NCBI GenBank assembly: GCA_902566315.1
Contig: CACFIL010000001.1
Location: 71,977-135,976, forward strand
Direction: 5' to 3'
DNA: 64,000 nt
Source: an uncultured Pelagibacteraceae bacterium
Lineage (GTDB): Bacteria > Pseudomonadota > Alphaproteobacteria > Pelagibacterales > Pelagibacteraceae
The translations under genes and the position numbers were made by a program. Of the stretch, positions 53,737-62,901 are shown in pieces. Position 1 is the first letter of the stretch. Every line of letters begins with the position of its first letter. The notes under the pieces were generated by a model. That model made no database searches. It was not told the origin of the DNA and worked only from the letters and a program-made list of their open reading frames with translations.

Positions 53737-54189
53737 ATGAAATATACTTTATTTTCTTTATTATTTTTATTTATACTTAATTGCTCGCTAAATAAAGTTT
53801 CTAATTTACACGGCTCAAGATTTATTGACACAAAATATGATAGTATTGTATTAAATAAGACAAATAAAAATGATATAAGAAAGCTTATTGGACCTCCCTC
53901 ATCAATAAGTGAATTTACAGGTAATTGGTTTTATATTGAAAGAAAAAAAACTAATCAGTCTCTTTTCAAAATTGGTAAAAAAAAAATAATCAAAAATAAT
54001 ATATTAATTCTAGAATTTGATAATATGGGCATGGTAACAAAAAAAGATTTATTAAAGATTAACGATATGAGAGATATTAAATTATCAAAAGAAATAACTA
54101 CTAAAAAGTATGGTCAAGACAACGCACTATACGATATCTTGTCTTCTATAAGGGATAAATTAAATTCGCCTAGTAGAAGAAATAATTAG
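53737..54189 (+). CDS. bamE: Outer membrane protein assembly factor BamE (SmpA/OmlA)
   Basis: This outer-membrane lipoprotein is part of the BAM complex. It has a signal peptide with lipobox ILNC (Cys16), and the family core VLNKTNKNDIRKLIGPPSSI (key residues Asn, Asp, Gly-Pro-Pro) followed by WFYIERKKTNQ and LEFDNMGMVTKKD. The length is 150 residues. The ATG at 53737 touches the CAT of the divergent chaperone gene, so its promoter and ribosome site lie inside that gene. Confidence 0.85.
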   Translation: MKYTLFSLLFLFILNCSLNKVSNLHGSRFIDTKYDSIVLNKTNKNDIRKLIGPPSSISEFTGNWFYIERKKTNQSLFKIGKKKIIKNNILILEFDNMGMVTKKDLLKINDMRDIKLSKEITTKKYGQDNALYDILSSIRDKLNSPSRRNN

Positions 54190-54190
54190 A

Positions 54191-54265
54191 TGGCGGTCCC
54201 TAGGGGAATCGAACCCCTCTTTCATGGATGAAAACCATGTGTCCTAACCGATAGACGAAGGGACC
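54191..54265 (-). tRNA. tRNA-Glu (anticodon UUC)
   Basis: Read on the minus strand, the gene begins GGTCCCTTCGTCTATCGGTT. The acceptor stem pairs GGTCCCT with AGGGACC, discriminator G, and CCA is encoded (54191-54193). The anticodon arm ATGG-TTTTCAT-CCAT gives TTC, and the T arm is AGGGGTTCGATTCCCCT. It reads GAA and GAG codons. In this organism Glu-tRNA(Gln) for GatCAB would come from a separate tRNA-Gln. Confidence 0.97.
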
Positions 54266-54300
54266 AGTGGTGGATCTTTTATTGTAATTTTTTAAAATAA

Positions 54301-55245
54301 TCAAGTAAGTGAAATCACTTTTTTTATTAGGTTTAATTCAGATTTTTTATGAGTAGTAATTGTCTCAGTAACATACTTATCATTTTCCTTAATTACACCA
54401 TTCATTAAATCTCCAGATGTAATACCTGTTGCACAAAAAATACTTTCACCCTTGATTATTTCATCAATCTCATATTTTTTGTTAAAATCTGTTATACCCA
54501 TTTTATTTGCTCTTCTTTTGTCTTCTGCTGTTTTGAATAAGAATCTTCCTTGAAAATTGCAATTTAATGTATCTAAAGCCGCAGCCGCTATAACACCTTC
54601 AGGACCTCCACCAATACCCATAAAAATATCTACATTAAATTTTTTATCTGAAACAAGTAATGCTCCAGAAACATCGCCATCTGTTATAAATTTTATGTTT
54701 ACATTTAGTTTTTCTAACTCACTTATGATATCTTTGTGTCTGGGTCTTTTAAGAATACATACTGTAATTTCTGAATTTTTTTTTTTTGTAATTTCTGAGT
54801 AAATATTAATATTTTTTTTAACCGTAAAATCAATATCTAAAGATCCTCTTGGAATATGATTGCCTGTAACAATTTTATTCATATATGTTTCTGGTGCATT
54901 AAGTAAATTACCCTTTTCTGCAACTGCTATTACTGACATTGAACCTGGTAGATTTTTTGCAACAAAATTTGTACCTTCAACCGGATCTACAGCTATATCT
55001 ATTTGGGGTCCATTACCATTACCAAGAATTTCACCTATATAAAGCATAGGGGCTTCATCAAGCTCTCCCTCACCTATTACAACTTTGCCATTTATATTTA
55101 GTTTATTTAATTGGTGTCTCATTAAATCAGTTGCAGCTTTATCTGCTAATATTTTTTCATTTTTACCTATGTATGGATAACAAGCTATTGCTGCGTTAGA
55201 AGTTATTTCAATAAGATTATTTAATAATTCTTCTGATAATTTCAT
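54301..55245 (-). CDS. glpX: Fructose-1,6-bisphosphatase, class II
   Basis: The 314-residue protein matches GlpX: ITSNAAIACYPYIGKNEK, GEGELDEAPMLYIGE, VDPVEGTNFVAKNLPGSM, VCILKRPRH and IFMGIGGGPEGVIAAAALD. It acts in gluconeogenesis and, in autotrophs, in the Calvin cycle. It precedes nothing of the same pathway here; the SbmA-like transporter is three bases upstream on the same strand. Confidence 0.96.
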   Translation of the reverse strand: MKLSEELLNNLIEITSNAAIACYPYIGKNEKILADKAATDLMRHQLNKLNINGKVVIGEGELDEAPMLYIGEILGNGNGPQIDIAVDPVEGTNFVAKNLPGSMSVIAVAEKGNLLNAPETYMNKIVTGNHIPRGSLDIDFTVKKNINIYSEITKKKNSEITVCILKRPRHKDIISELEKLNVNIKFITDGDVSGALLVSDKKFNVDIFMGIGGGPEGVIAAAALDTLNCNFQGRFLFKTAEDKRRANKMGITDFNKKYEIDEIIKGESIFCATGITSGDLMNGVIKENDKYVTETITTHKKSELNLIKKVISLT

Positions 55246-55248
55246 TAA

Positions 55249-56244
55249 TTATGTTTTGATTTCACTTTCAGAACCTTCAATTTGTAATTTATACTCAAAT
55301 TCTCTTAATCTTTTATAAACACTTGCTAATTCTATAATCGTTGGCCAAGCTTTAAGAATATACTGCATTGATCCCTCTACACGTCCAAAGGCTCTAATAA
55401 TTTGTTGCATAACACCTAGTGTAACTGCTCCAGCTACTATTGCAGGTGCAAGAAAAACATAAGCCGATAAAACATTAGCCTGCAAATAAGCTATTCTACC
55501 AATATTAAAATAAAGGTATCTGATGTAACTTAAAAAATGGATGCTCCTGACATCATCAAATAATTCCTCAATTGATTTTGGTCTTACTGTTCCATCATCT
55601 TCAGCTATAACTAAAATTTTTCTATAAGCTGCCTCTTTTTTTTGAAGGTCATATTCAACACCTACTAATCTTAAAATTAAACCTAAAATAACCAAAAAAA
55701 TTGTTCCACCTATAGACCATAGAAGTGCACCTACTATTAAACCATATTCCCAATCACCAAAAAAAAATATTGGAATACCTATACTTAAGCCAAATAATAT
55801 TGGCATGAATTCTACTAATATCATTATTGCTTCAATTAGACTGGTCCCAAGTGACTCCATTATTCTTGAAAATTTTATTGTGTCTTCCTGAACTCTTTGA
55901 GATGCTCCCTCAATTTTACGAGCCTTTTCATATACGCTATGATAATATTCAACCATTGCAGTTCTCCATCTAAATAAGTAATGAGATGTAAAGTAGCTAA
56001 CAATAACTGCTACACCAACATACATTGCTGCGAGCACGATAAACGAAAACAGACTGGCCCAATATTCTTCAATAGTAATAGCATTTGGTTTGCTAAGTGC
56101 TTTTTGTATCATGTCATAAAATTCACCAAACCACTCATTAATTTTAACATCAATTTTTACTTGTACCCAAAGTGATGACAAAATAATTAATGACCCTATC
56201 CAAGACCATAGATACCACTTTTTTATAGTAAAAAATCTAAACAT
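55249..56244 (-). CDS. SbmA/BacA-family transporter, N-terminally short
   Basis: The protein aligns well with SbmA/BacA: KINEWFGEFYDMIQKALSKP, SYFTSHYLFRWRTAMVEYY, IEGASQRVQEDTIKFSRIME and LYFNIGRIAYLQANVLSA. These proteins import peptide antibiotics and B12 in exchange for H+. At 331 residues it lacks about 75 N-terminal residues of E. coli SbmA, including the first membrane segments; the start is fixed by the overlap with the upstream gene's stop. It may be a shorter subtype rather than a truncation. Confidence 0.85.
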   Translation of the reverse strand: MFRFFTIKKWYLWSWIGSLIILSSLWVQVKIDVKINEWFGEFYDMIQKALSKPNAITIEEYWASLFSFIVLAAMYVGVAVIVSYFTSHYLFRWRTAMVEYYHSVYEKARKIEGASQRVQEDTIKFSRIMESLGTSLIEAIMILVEFMPILFGLSIGIPIFFFGDWEYGLIVGALLWSIGGTIFLVILGLILRLVGVEYDLQKKEAAYRKILVIAEDDGTVRPKSIEELFDDVRSIHFLSYIRYLYFNIGRIAYLQANVLSAYVFLAPAIVAGAVTLGVMQQIIRAFGRVEGSMQYILKAWPTIIELASVYKRLREFEYKLQIEGSESEIKT

Positions 56245-56525
56245 TATTTTGTAAAATTATCTGCATAAGATTTTTTAGTTATTTTTCTTTTTTGTGGCTC
56301 TATAACTTCAAAAAGAATATTATTTTTTTTAGCATACTCTATAGCTAAATCTTTTGATTTAAATTCCAAGTTTAATTCTGAGTAAGTATCTGAAGAACTT
56401 TCCCATCCCATAAGTGGATTTTTGCCTGGATCTTCTGTAATAAATTCAATAATCCATTTATCAAATTTTTTTAAACCTGACTGCATCGCTGTTTTAGAAG
56501 GTTTGTAGATTTTAGCTTTTTTCAT
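56244..56525 (-). CDS. NADH dehydrogenase accessory subunit NDUFS4-like (ETC complex I subunit)
   Basis: The 93-residue protein matches the ETC complex I subunit family: YKPSKTAMQSGLKKFDKWII, FITEDPGKNPLMGWESSSDT, LNLEFKSKDLAIEYAKKNNI. In alphaproteobacteria and mitochondria it is an accessory subunit of complex I at the matrix/cytoplasmic face. It overlaps the SbmA-like gene by one base, and lies after tRNA-Pro. Confidence 0.92.
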   Translation of the reverse strand: MKKAKIYKPSKTAMQSGLKKFDKWIIEFITEDPGKNPLMGWESSSDTYSELNLEFKSKDLAIEYAKKNNILFEVIEPQKRKITKKSYADNFTK

Positions 56526-56530
56526 AATAA

Positions 56531-56607
<77 letters not shown>

Positions 56608-56701
56608 ATTGCAGTACTAATACAGTAGATAAAAAAAAATTCAAAGTATAAAAACACATTTTAAAAGGAATTTTAAACATTTATACTATATAAGAAGATT
56701 T

Positions 56702-57202
56702 ATGATCATTAATTGTGAATGTGGAGAAAAAAAATTTAATGTAGATAGCAGTCTAATACCTAAAGAAGGTAGATTGTTAAAATGTGGGAGTTGTAGCAAA
56801 ATTTGGCATTATACACCTATTATTGAAACCAAAAATGATGAAGAATTAGATGATAAAATTAATGAAAATGTTACTAAAAATGAACTTCAATCTGATGAGA
56901 TAATAAATGAGGAGAATTTTAAAACTTCAAATGAAGAAGTGTTATCTGAAGAGAACACAGATGATGAGGAGGAAGAATATAATTTAAAAGAGGAAAAAGA
57001 AAATGATGAAAAACAAGGAAAAATAAAGACGATGTTAGTTTATTTTATTGTAGTAATTATTTCATTATTAGGTCTTATATTTTTATTAGATACATTTAAG
57101 TCTTATTTAATTAGTGTATTTCCAACTATAAAACCCTTTCTTGATAGCTTTTATGAAACCCTTTTAGATTTAAAACTTTTTATAAAAGACCTTGCTAACT
57201 AA
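56702..57202 (+). CDS. MJ0042-type zinc-ribbon domain membrane protein
   Basis: The 166-residue protein starts MIINCECGEKKFNVDSSLIP and has GRLLKCGSCSKIWHYTP, a MJ0042-type zinc ribbon with a CxC and a CxxC pair. A long acidic, Glu/Asp-rich linker follows (residues 46-110) and then one membrane helix around residues 112-132. Function unknown; similar zinc-ribbon membrane proteins are frequent in alphaproteobacteria. It lies two bases before nhaA. Confidence 0.75.
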   Translation: MIINCECGEKKFNVDSSLIPKEGRLLKCGSCSKIWHYTPIIETKNDEELDDKINENVTKNELQSDEIINEENFKTSNEEVLSEENTDDEEEEYNLKEEKENDEKQGKIKTMLVYFIVVIISLLGLIFLLDTFKSYLISVFPTIKPFLDSFYETLLDLKLFIKDLAN

Positions 57203-57204
57203 AT

Positions 57205-58377
57205 ATGATCCAAAAAATTACAAAAGGTTTTACATCATTTTTTAAACTTGAGGCTGCGAGTGGAATAGTACTTCTTTTTGCAGCTGTAATTGCATTATTT
57301 ATAAGTAATTCTGAATTATCCATTTTATATTTTTCAACATTAGAAAGATATTTATTTATTGGCATAAATAATTTTGGTCTTAAGCTTTCTGTTTTGCATT
57401 GGATAAATGATGCGTTAATGGCAATCTTTTTCTTTTTTGTAACACTTGAAATTAAAAGAGAATTTTTGCAAGGAGAGCTATCTAATATTAAACAAGCTTT
57501 ACTCCCTATTATTGCAGCAGTTGGTGGAATGGTTGTTCCTGCATTAATATATGTGTTTATAAACTTAGGAGATGGCGAAACATTAAAAGGTTGGGCCATA
57601 CCGTCAGCCACAGATATAGCCTTTTCATTAGGTGTATTATCGTTATTGGGTAAAAGAGTCCCTCTCTCACTAAAAGTATTTCTAACAGCTTTAGCAATTA
57701 TAGATGATTTAGGAGCAATAGTAATTATTGCTTTATTTTATTCTGGTGATTTAAGCATTAAATATTTATCTCTGATGTTGTTAGCATTTATAATTCTATT
57801 AGTTATAAATAAATTTAATGTAAAAAGATTTCTGCCCTATCTAATAGTGGGAATTTTCTTATGGGATTTTACACATAACTCAGGAATTCACGCAACTATT
57901 GCCGGTGTATTACTTGCAATGACAATTCCTCATAGAAAAAAAGATAAAGATTTCTCACTTTTAATTAAGGTAGAGCATACCATAAGTCCTTATGTTGCAT
58001 TTGGAATAATGCCTATATTTGCCTTTGCGAATGCAGGTGTATCTTTAGAAGGTTTATCTTTTTCATCACTATTAGATAAAGTTCCATTAGGAATAGTTTT
58101 AGGTTTATTTGTCGGAAAACAATTAGGCGTTTTTGTTTTTTCGTACATATCGATTAAATTAAAAATTGCCCAAATGCCAAGTAATACAAGCTGGTATAAT
58201 TTTTATGGTGTCGGTGTTTTAACTGGAATTGGTTTCACAATGAGTTTATTTGTTGGAAATTTAGCATTTGCTGAAAGTATGCAATACATGGATGGAGTAA
58301 AAATTGGAGTTCTAACTGGGTCATTATTATCCACTTTATTTGGGTACTTTCTAATACTACTTACACCAAATAAATAA
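57205..58377 (+). CDS. nhaA: Na+/H+ antiporter NhaA
   Basis: This inner-membrane antiporter exchanges Na+ for H+ and is suited to marine life. The 390-residue protein has twelve membrane segments and the key motif GWAIPSATDIAFSLGVLSLL, with the ion-binding pair in LTALAIIDDLGAIVIIAL (two adjacent Asp). The periplasmic TTLE-like segment VTLEIKREFLQGEL and GIGFTMSLFVGNLAF are also conserved. It starts two bases after the zinc-ribbon gene. Confidence 0.97.
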   Translation: MIQKITKGFTSFFKLEAASGIVLLFAAVIALFISNSELSILYFSTLERYLFIGINNFGLKLSVLHWINDALMAIFFFFVTLEIKREFLQGELSNIKQALLPIIAAVGGMVVPALIYVFINLGDGETLKGWAIPSATDIAFSLGVLSLLGKRVPLSLKVFLTALAIIDDLGAIVIIALFYSGDLSIKYLSLMLLAFIILLVINKFNVKRFLPYLIVGIFLWDFTHNSGIHATIAGVLLAMTIPHRKKDKDFSLLIKVEHTISPYVAFGIMPIFAFANAGVSLEGLSFSSLLDKVPLGIVLGLFVGKQLGVFVFSYISIKLKIAQMPSNTSWYNFYGVGVLTGIGFTMSLFVGNLAFAESMQYMDGVKIGVLTGSLLSTLFGYFLILLTPNK

Positions 58378-58385
58378 TTAAAAAT

Positions 58386-58934
58386 ATGAAAAATTTATTA
58401 ATAATTGGAGTAACTATATTTATGTTTTTTTTTAAAAGTTTATCTAATGCGAATTATGAAAAAATCTTTTATGACTTTAAAATAAATAGTATTTCCGGTG
58501 AGGTTATAAATTTAAACGATTACCGAGGTAAGCCTGTTTTAATAGTAAATACAGCAAGTTATTGCGGATTTACTAAACAATATAACGACATGCAAAAATT
58601 ATGGGATATATATAAAGATAAAGGGTTAATTGTATTAGGAGTACCATCAAATTCCTTTAATCAAGAAAAAAAAATAAATAATGAAGTAAAAGAATTTTGT
58701 GAGGTTAACTTTAATGTTAACTTTCCACTTACTGAAATAACAAATGTAAAAGGTGATAATGCACATGAAATTTATAAATGGGCCGAAGAAAACCACGGTA
58801 AATCTGCTGTACCAAAATGGAATTTTTATAAAATTTTAATAAATAGAGAAGGCAAAATTGAAGATACTTATGCATCTTTAACAAAACCAACCTCAAAAAA
58901 AATTACAAAAAAAATTGAAAGTTTATTAGATTAA
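58386..58934 (+). CDS. Glutathione peroxidase-like protein, exported
   Basis: A 182-residue peroxidase with a hydrophobic N-terminal signal (residues 3-20, likely export to the periplasm). The catalytic cysteine is Cys60 in VNTASYCGFTKQYN, with the family Gln in VPSNSFNQE and the Trp/Asn in AVPKWNFYKIL. This is Cys- and probably thioredoxin-dependent. Its 3' end overlaps the convergent MBL hydrolase by nine bases. Confidence 0.9.
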   Translation: MKNLLIIGVTIFMFFFKSLSNANYEKIFYDFKINSISGEVINLNDYRGKPVLIVNTASYCGFTKQYNDMQKLWDIYKDKGLIVLGVPSNSFNQEKKINNEVKEFCEVNFNVNFPLTEITNVKGDNAHEIYKWAEENHGKSAVPKWNFYKILINREGKIEDTYASLTKPTSKKITKKIESLLD

Positions 58935-59699
58935 TACTGTTAGTCCATCATGTGCAGGAATTACATTTTTGGGTAGTTTTTTTTTTATTTCATTATAATC
59001 AATTTCATTGCTTAGATTTGTAAGAATTGCTTTCTTAGGTTTAAGTTTTCTAATTAATTTTAGTACATCATCTAAATTAAAATGTGTTGGATGAAAATTA
59101 TATCTCAAACAATCAACAATAAAATATTTTAAATTTTTTAAATATCTTAAATCTTTGCTATCTATATAGTTGACGTCAGGTGCATAAGCACATTTATCAT
59201 TAATAATATAACAGATACTTTTTATTGAACCATGATGAACCTTTAGTGACTTAATAATAATTTTACTATTTATATCATTTAATATGTGTTTATTCTTTAA
59301 AGTTTTTGCATCGAGTATTGACGGATAATTTTTGTAATCTTTAAAACAATAACCAAAGGTATTTGTTAGATTTTTTTTTGTTATAAGGTCGGCATAAATA
59401 GGTATTTTTTTTCTATTTTTTAATGAGAATACTCTTAATTCATTAATTCCATGAGTTTGATCTGCATGAGCATGTGTATAAAAAACTTTATCAATATTTT
59501 TAACTCTATTTGCTAACAATTGAGATTTTAAATCTGGAGAAGTATCAATTAGTATGTTTAAATTTTTAGATCTAATTAAAGCTGAACATCTTGATCGTAC
59601 ATTTTTCTTATTATTGGGGTCACAGTTTCCATAATAACCATCAATTCTAGGTATACCTAGGGAACTACCACATCCTAAAATAGTAAATTTTAAGCTCAT
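58926..59699 (-). CDS. MBL-fold metal-dependent hydrolase, PhnP-like
   Basis: The metallo-beta-lactamase signature HAHADQTHGINEL lies about residue 77, with a second metal ligand in LKVHHGSIKSICYII, YAPDVNYIDS and a terminal NVIPAHDGLTV. The N-terminus has the LGCGSSLGIPRIDGYYGNCD pattern of the PhnP group. Members cleave cyclic phosphodiesters or related metabolites. The length is 257 residues. It overlaps the tatD gene by four bases. Confidence 0.85.
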   Translation of the reverse strand: MSLKFTILGCGSSLGIPRIDGYYGNCDPNNKKNVRSRCSALIRSKNLNILIDTSPDLKSQLLANRVKNIDKVFYTHAHADQTHGINELRVFSLKNRKKIPIYADLITKKNLTNTFGYCFKDYKNYPSILDAKTLKNKHILNDINSKIIIKSLKVHHGSIKSICYIINDKCAYAPDVNYIDSKDLRYLKNLKYFIVDCLRYNFHPTHFNLDDVLKLIRKLKPKKAILTNLSNEIDYNEIKKKLPKNVIPAHDGLTVLI

Positions 59700-60466
59700 T
59701 GGCTAAAAAATAATCTATTAAAATTTTGTGTTGTTATTTTATCAAGCTCTGGTGAAGTAATATTTTTTAATTCTGAGAGTTTTTTTAGTGTATACCTCAC
59801 AAAAGATGGTTCATTTTTCTTGCCTCTCATTGGCTCAGGTGCTAAAAAAGGACTGTCTGTCTCAATTAGTAATCTTTCCAAAGGTAACTGTTTAAAAGTA
59901 TTTTGAAGATCGTTGCTATTTTTAAATGTAATAATACCGCTGGCTGAGAAATAAGAATTAAGCTCCATTAATTTTAAAGCAAATGAATGTGAGCCTGTGA
60001 AACAATGCATCAGTATTTTTAAATTCTTATCTGAATTTTTTAATATTTCATAAGTTTCGTCTTCAGCATTTCTGGAATGAACAATTAAAGGGAAATTTAA
60101 TTCTAATGCAGCATCAATATGATTTTTGAAACTTGTGATTTGTTTATCTTTATCACTATTATTGTAATAAAAGTCCAAACCTGTTTCTCCCACTCCAATA
60201 ATTTTACTATTTGATTTGATTTTACTTATTATTTCTTCTTTTGAAATTTGATCAGTGTTTGTTTCGTGAGGATGTATACCAAAGGTTCCAAATATCATTT
60301 CATCTTTATTAACAATATCTAAAATTTTTGGGTAACCACTTAATGTTGTAGAAATTGTTAATACCTTATAAATTCCTTCCTTTTTGCATCTTGATAAAAT
60401 ATCTTGAATATTTTGGAATAAAGGTTCGTGATCTAGGTGACAATGTGAATCAATCATTTTTTTCAA
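59696..60466 (-). CDS. TatD family metal-dependent deoxyribonuclease/hydrolase
   Basis: The 256-residue protein shows MIDSHCHLDHEPLFQNI, GTFGIHPHETN, GVGETGLDFYYN, NFPLIVHSRNAEDE, ILMHCFTGS and ERLLIETDSPFLAPEP, the full TatD set of metal ligands. It has a probable role as 3'-5' exonuclease in DNA repair or quality control; exact function in this group (YcfH) is unsettled. It overlaps metG by 17 bases. Confidence 0.94.
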   Translation of the reverse strand: MKKMIDSHCHLDHEPLFQNIQDILSRCKKEGIYKVLTISTTLSGYPKILDIVNKDEMIFGTFGIHPHETNTDQISKEEIISKIKSNSKIIGVGETGLDFYYNNSDKDKQITSFKNHIDAALELNFPLIVHSRNAEDETYEILKNSDKNLKILMHCFTGSHSFALKLMELNSYFSASGIITFKNSNDLQNTFKQLPLERLLIETDSPFLAPEPMRGKKNEPSFVRYTLKKLSELKNITSPELDKITTQNFNRLFFSQ

Positions 60467-61988
60467 TTTTTTTAAACAGAATATCTAATTTATTTAATTT
60501 GAGACCTTTTTTTAAATAATTGTTTTCTTTTATAGTTTCAAAATTAATTTTTTCCTCGTTTATACCAAATATATTTAAAACTTTTAGAGATGATGATGGT
60601 ATAATAGGATAAAGCAGTATAGTTACTTTTCTTATTAGTTCCAAAGCTACATAAATAATAGTATTCATCCTTAATTTATCATTCTTTTTTTTCCAGGGTT
60701 CTTGATCATTAAAATACTTATTTGCTGAAAATAGTTGTTCAACTATAAAATTAATATATGAATTGACATCTTGATTATCTGAATACATTAATAAGTTATC
60801 ATAATATTTTGAATATTGATTTAAAATAATTTTATCATCCTCTGCTAGATCATCAATAGTGGGAACTTCTAAGTCAGCATTCTTTTCACAAAACGCTAAA
60901 ACTCTTTGACACAAATTTCCATAATTATTAGCTAAATCACTGTTAATACAAGACTCTAGTTTTTCTTGAGAGATATTACCATCATTACCAAAAGAAACCT
61001 CTTTAATTAAATAATATCTTAAGGGATCTAGACCATAATTTTCTATAATCTCAAGCGGGTCTAAAATGTTACCTTTAGATTTAGACATTTTTTCATCACC
61101 AGAAAGTATCCATCCGTGACCAAATACTCTTTTTGGGGGTTCTATATCTGCGGCCAATAAAAAAGCTGGCCAATAAATAGCATGAAATCTTAATATATCT
61201 TTTCCAATTAGATGAAGATCTGCAGGCCAAAAAGATTTGTACAAATCATCTTTTTCATTTGGGTAATTTAAAGCGCTTAGATAATTTGTTAAAGCATCCA
61301 ACCAAACATAAATAACATGGTCTTTATTAGATGGAACTTTTATACCCCAATTAAAGGATTTTCTACTTACAGATAAATCTTTTAATCCTGATTTTACAAA
61401 ACTGATAACTTCATTTTTTCTTGTTTCAGGTAGTATAAAATCTGGATTTTTATTATAAAACTCAATCAATTTATCTTGCCAATTTGATAATTTAAAAAAA
61501 TATGACTCTTCTTCCACCCACTCTACTTTTGAACCTGAGCTAATTGATTTTTTTGTACCGTCTAAATCTTCAATTTCACTCTCTGTATAAAATGCTTCAT
61601 CTGATACAGAATACCAACCTGAGTACTTGGATAAGTAGATTTCACCTTTTTTTTCTAAAATATTCCAAAGATTCTCAACAGATTTCGAATGTCTTGTCTC
61701 AGTAGTTCTTATGAAATCATTATTAGATAAGTTTAATGTATCAGATAAATCTCTAAAGGTTTTACTAATTTCATCACAAAACAATAAAGGATCCATTTTT
61801 TTTTCTTCTGCAGCTCTTTGTATTTTTTGTCCATGCTCATCTGTGCCAGTTAAAAAATACACTTTAAAACCTTGTATTCTTTTTAATCTTGCAAAAAAAT
61901 CAGCAATAATACTTGAATAAGCATGACCCATATGCGGTTTTGCAGATGGGTAATAAATTGGTGTTGTAATGTAGTAATTTTTATTCAC
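60450..61988 (-). CDS. metG: Methionine-tRNA ligase
   Basis: The class I motifs are HMGH (residues 19-22) in PSAKPHMGHAYSS and KMSKS in GDEKMSKSKGNIL near residue 300. The 512-residue protein lacks the C-terminal dimerisation domain found in E. coli MetG (677). It overlaps tatD and holB. The chain dac-tmk-holB-metG-tatD-MBL is a typical alphaproteobacterial order, probably one operon. Confidence 0.97.
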   Translation of the reverse strand: MNKNYYITTPIYYPSAKPHMGHAYSSIIADFFARLKRIQGFKVYFLTGTDEHGQKIQRAAEEKKMDPLLFCDEISKTFRDLSDTLNLSNNDFIRTTETRHSKSVENLWNILEKKGEIYLSKYSGWYSVSDEAFYTESEIEDLDGTKKSISSGSKVEWVEEESYFFKLSNWQDKLIEFYNKNPDFILPETRKNEVISFVKSGLKDLSVSRKSFNWGIKVPSNKDHVIYVWLDALTNYLSALNYPNEKDDLYKSFWPADLHLIGKDILRFHAIYWPAFLLAADIEPPKRVFGHGWILSGDEKMSKSKGNILDPLEIIENYGLDPLRYYLIKEVSFGNDGNISQEKLESCINSDLANNYGNLCQRVLAFCEKNADLEVPTIDDLAEDDKIILNQYSKYYDNLLMYSDNQDVNSYINFIVEQLFSANKYFNDQEPWKKKNDKLRMNTIIYVALELIRKVTILLYPIIPSSSLKVLNIFGINEEKINFETIKENNYLKKGLKLNKLDILFKKIEKND

Positions 61989-62901
61989 TTAATAATTTAT
62001 CATTAAATTCTAGAAAAAAAGACTCAAAATCTAAGTTATATTTTTTTACAAAAGAAAGTTTTAGGTAAAAATATTTTTTTAGTTTAAATGAAATTTTCTT
62101 TGAAGTATTTATATTTTTATAGAAAAAAAGTTCAATAAATAAATTCAAATATTCTTTTATAAATTCATTAGATGTATATGATTTATTTTTTATTAAATAG
62201 ATCAATAAATCCTTTATAGAGGTTTCTTTAATAGACAAATCGTTACTTTCAAAAAAGTTGACTAATGATATTAAAAATGATGGGGAGTTATAATTATTAA
62301 TATAGTCTAAATTAATATGGTTATATATATTTTTGCCAGAATGGTAATTTACAATTTCCATTACTTCTGAGTTTAGTAGACTTAATTTAAACTCTAAACA
62401 TCTTGATTTAATAGTTTCCAAAGTTTTAAGTTCTGCATTGTTAATTAAAATAAAGTATATTTTACTATTTGGCTCCTCAATTGATTTTAGTAAAGCATTA
62501 GCAGAATTAATCCCCAATAAATTAATATTTTCAATAATTATAAACCTTCTATCATTATTAAAAGAGGTTTGATTGGTGAATTGAATCATGTCTCTAATTT
62601 GATCTATATCAATTATTTTTTTATCGTTTTTTTTATAGATTTTCAGAATATTAGGATGTGAGTTAGAAGATATAAGCTTAGATACATCATTACTCAAATT
62701 ATATTCATAATTTTTAAAATTATAAGATTGATTGCTTCCTTTTAAATAAAAAAAATTTAAAAAGTGATTGACAAATAATTTTTTTCCAATGCCTTTTGGT
62801 CCATTTAATAAAATTTTATTGGGAAATTTTTGTATCTGCTCAAGATAAATAAAATCATTAAAAAGAGATTTATGACCAATCATTTTACTTGTCTCACTCA
62901 T
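61981..62901 (-). CDS. holB: DNA polymerase III delta' subunit
   Basis: The clamp-loader subunit has the degenerate P-loop ILLNGPKGIGKKLFVNHFLN, IIENINLLGINSANALLKSIEEP and the SRC-like motif TIKSRCLEFKLS. The length is 306 residues. No zinc cysteines are apparent. It overlaps metG by eight bases and abuts tmk. Identification is secure from the position between tmk and metG. Confidence 0.9.
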   Translation of the reverse strand: MSETSKMIGHKSLFNDFIYLEQIQKFPNKILLNGPKGIGKKLFVNHFLNFFYLKGSNQSYNFKNYEYNLSNDVSKLISSNSHPNILKIYKKNDKKIIDIDQIRDMIQFTNQTSFNNDRRFIIIENINLLGINSANALLKSIEEPNSKIYFILINNAELKTLETIKSRCLEFKLSLLNSEVMEIVNYHSGKNIYNHINLDYINNYNSPSFLISLVNFFESNDLSIKETSIKDLLIYLIKNKSYTSNEFIKEYLNLFIELFFYKNINTSKKISFKLKKYFYLKLSFVKKYNLDFESFFLEFNDKLLSE

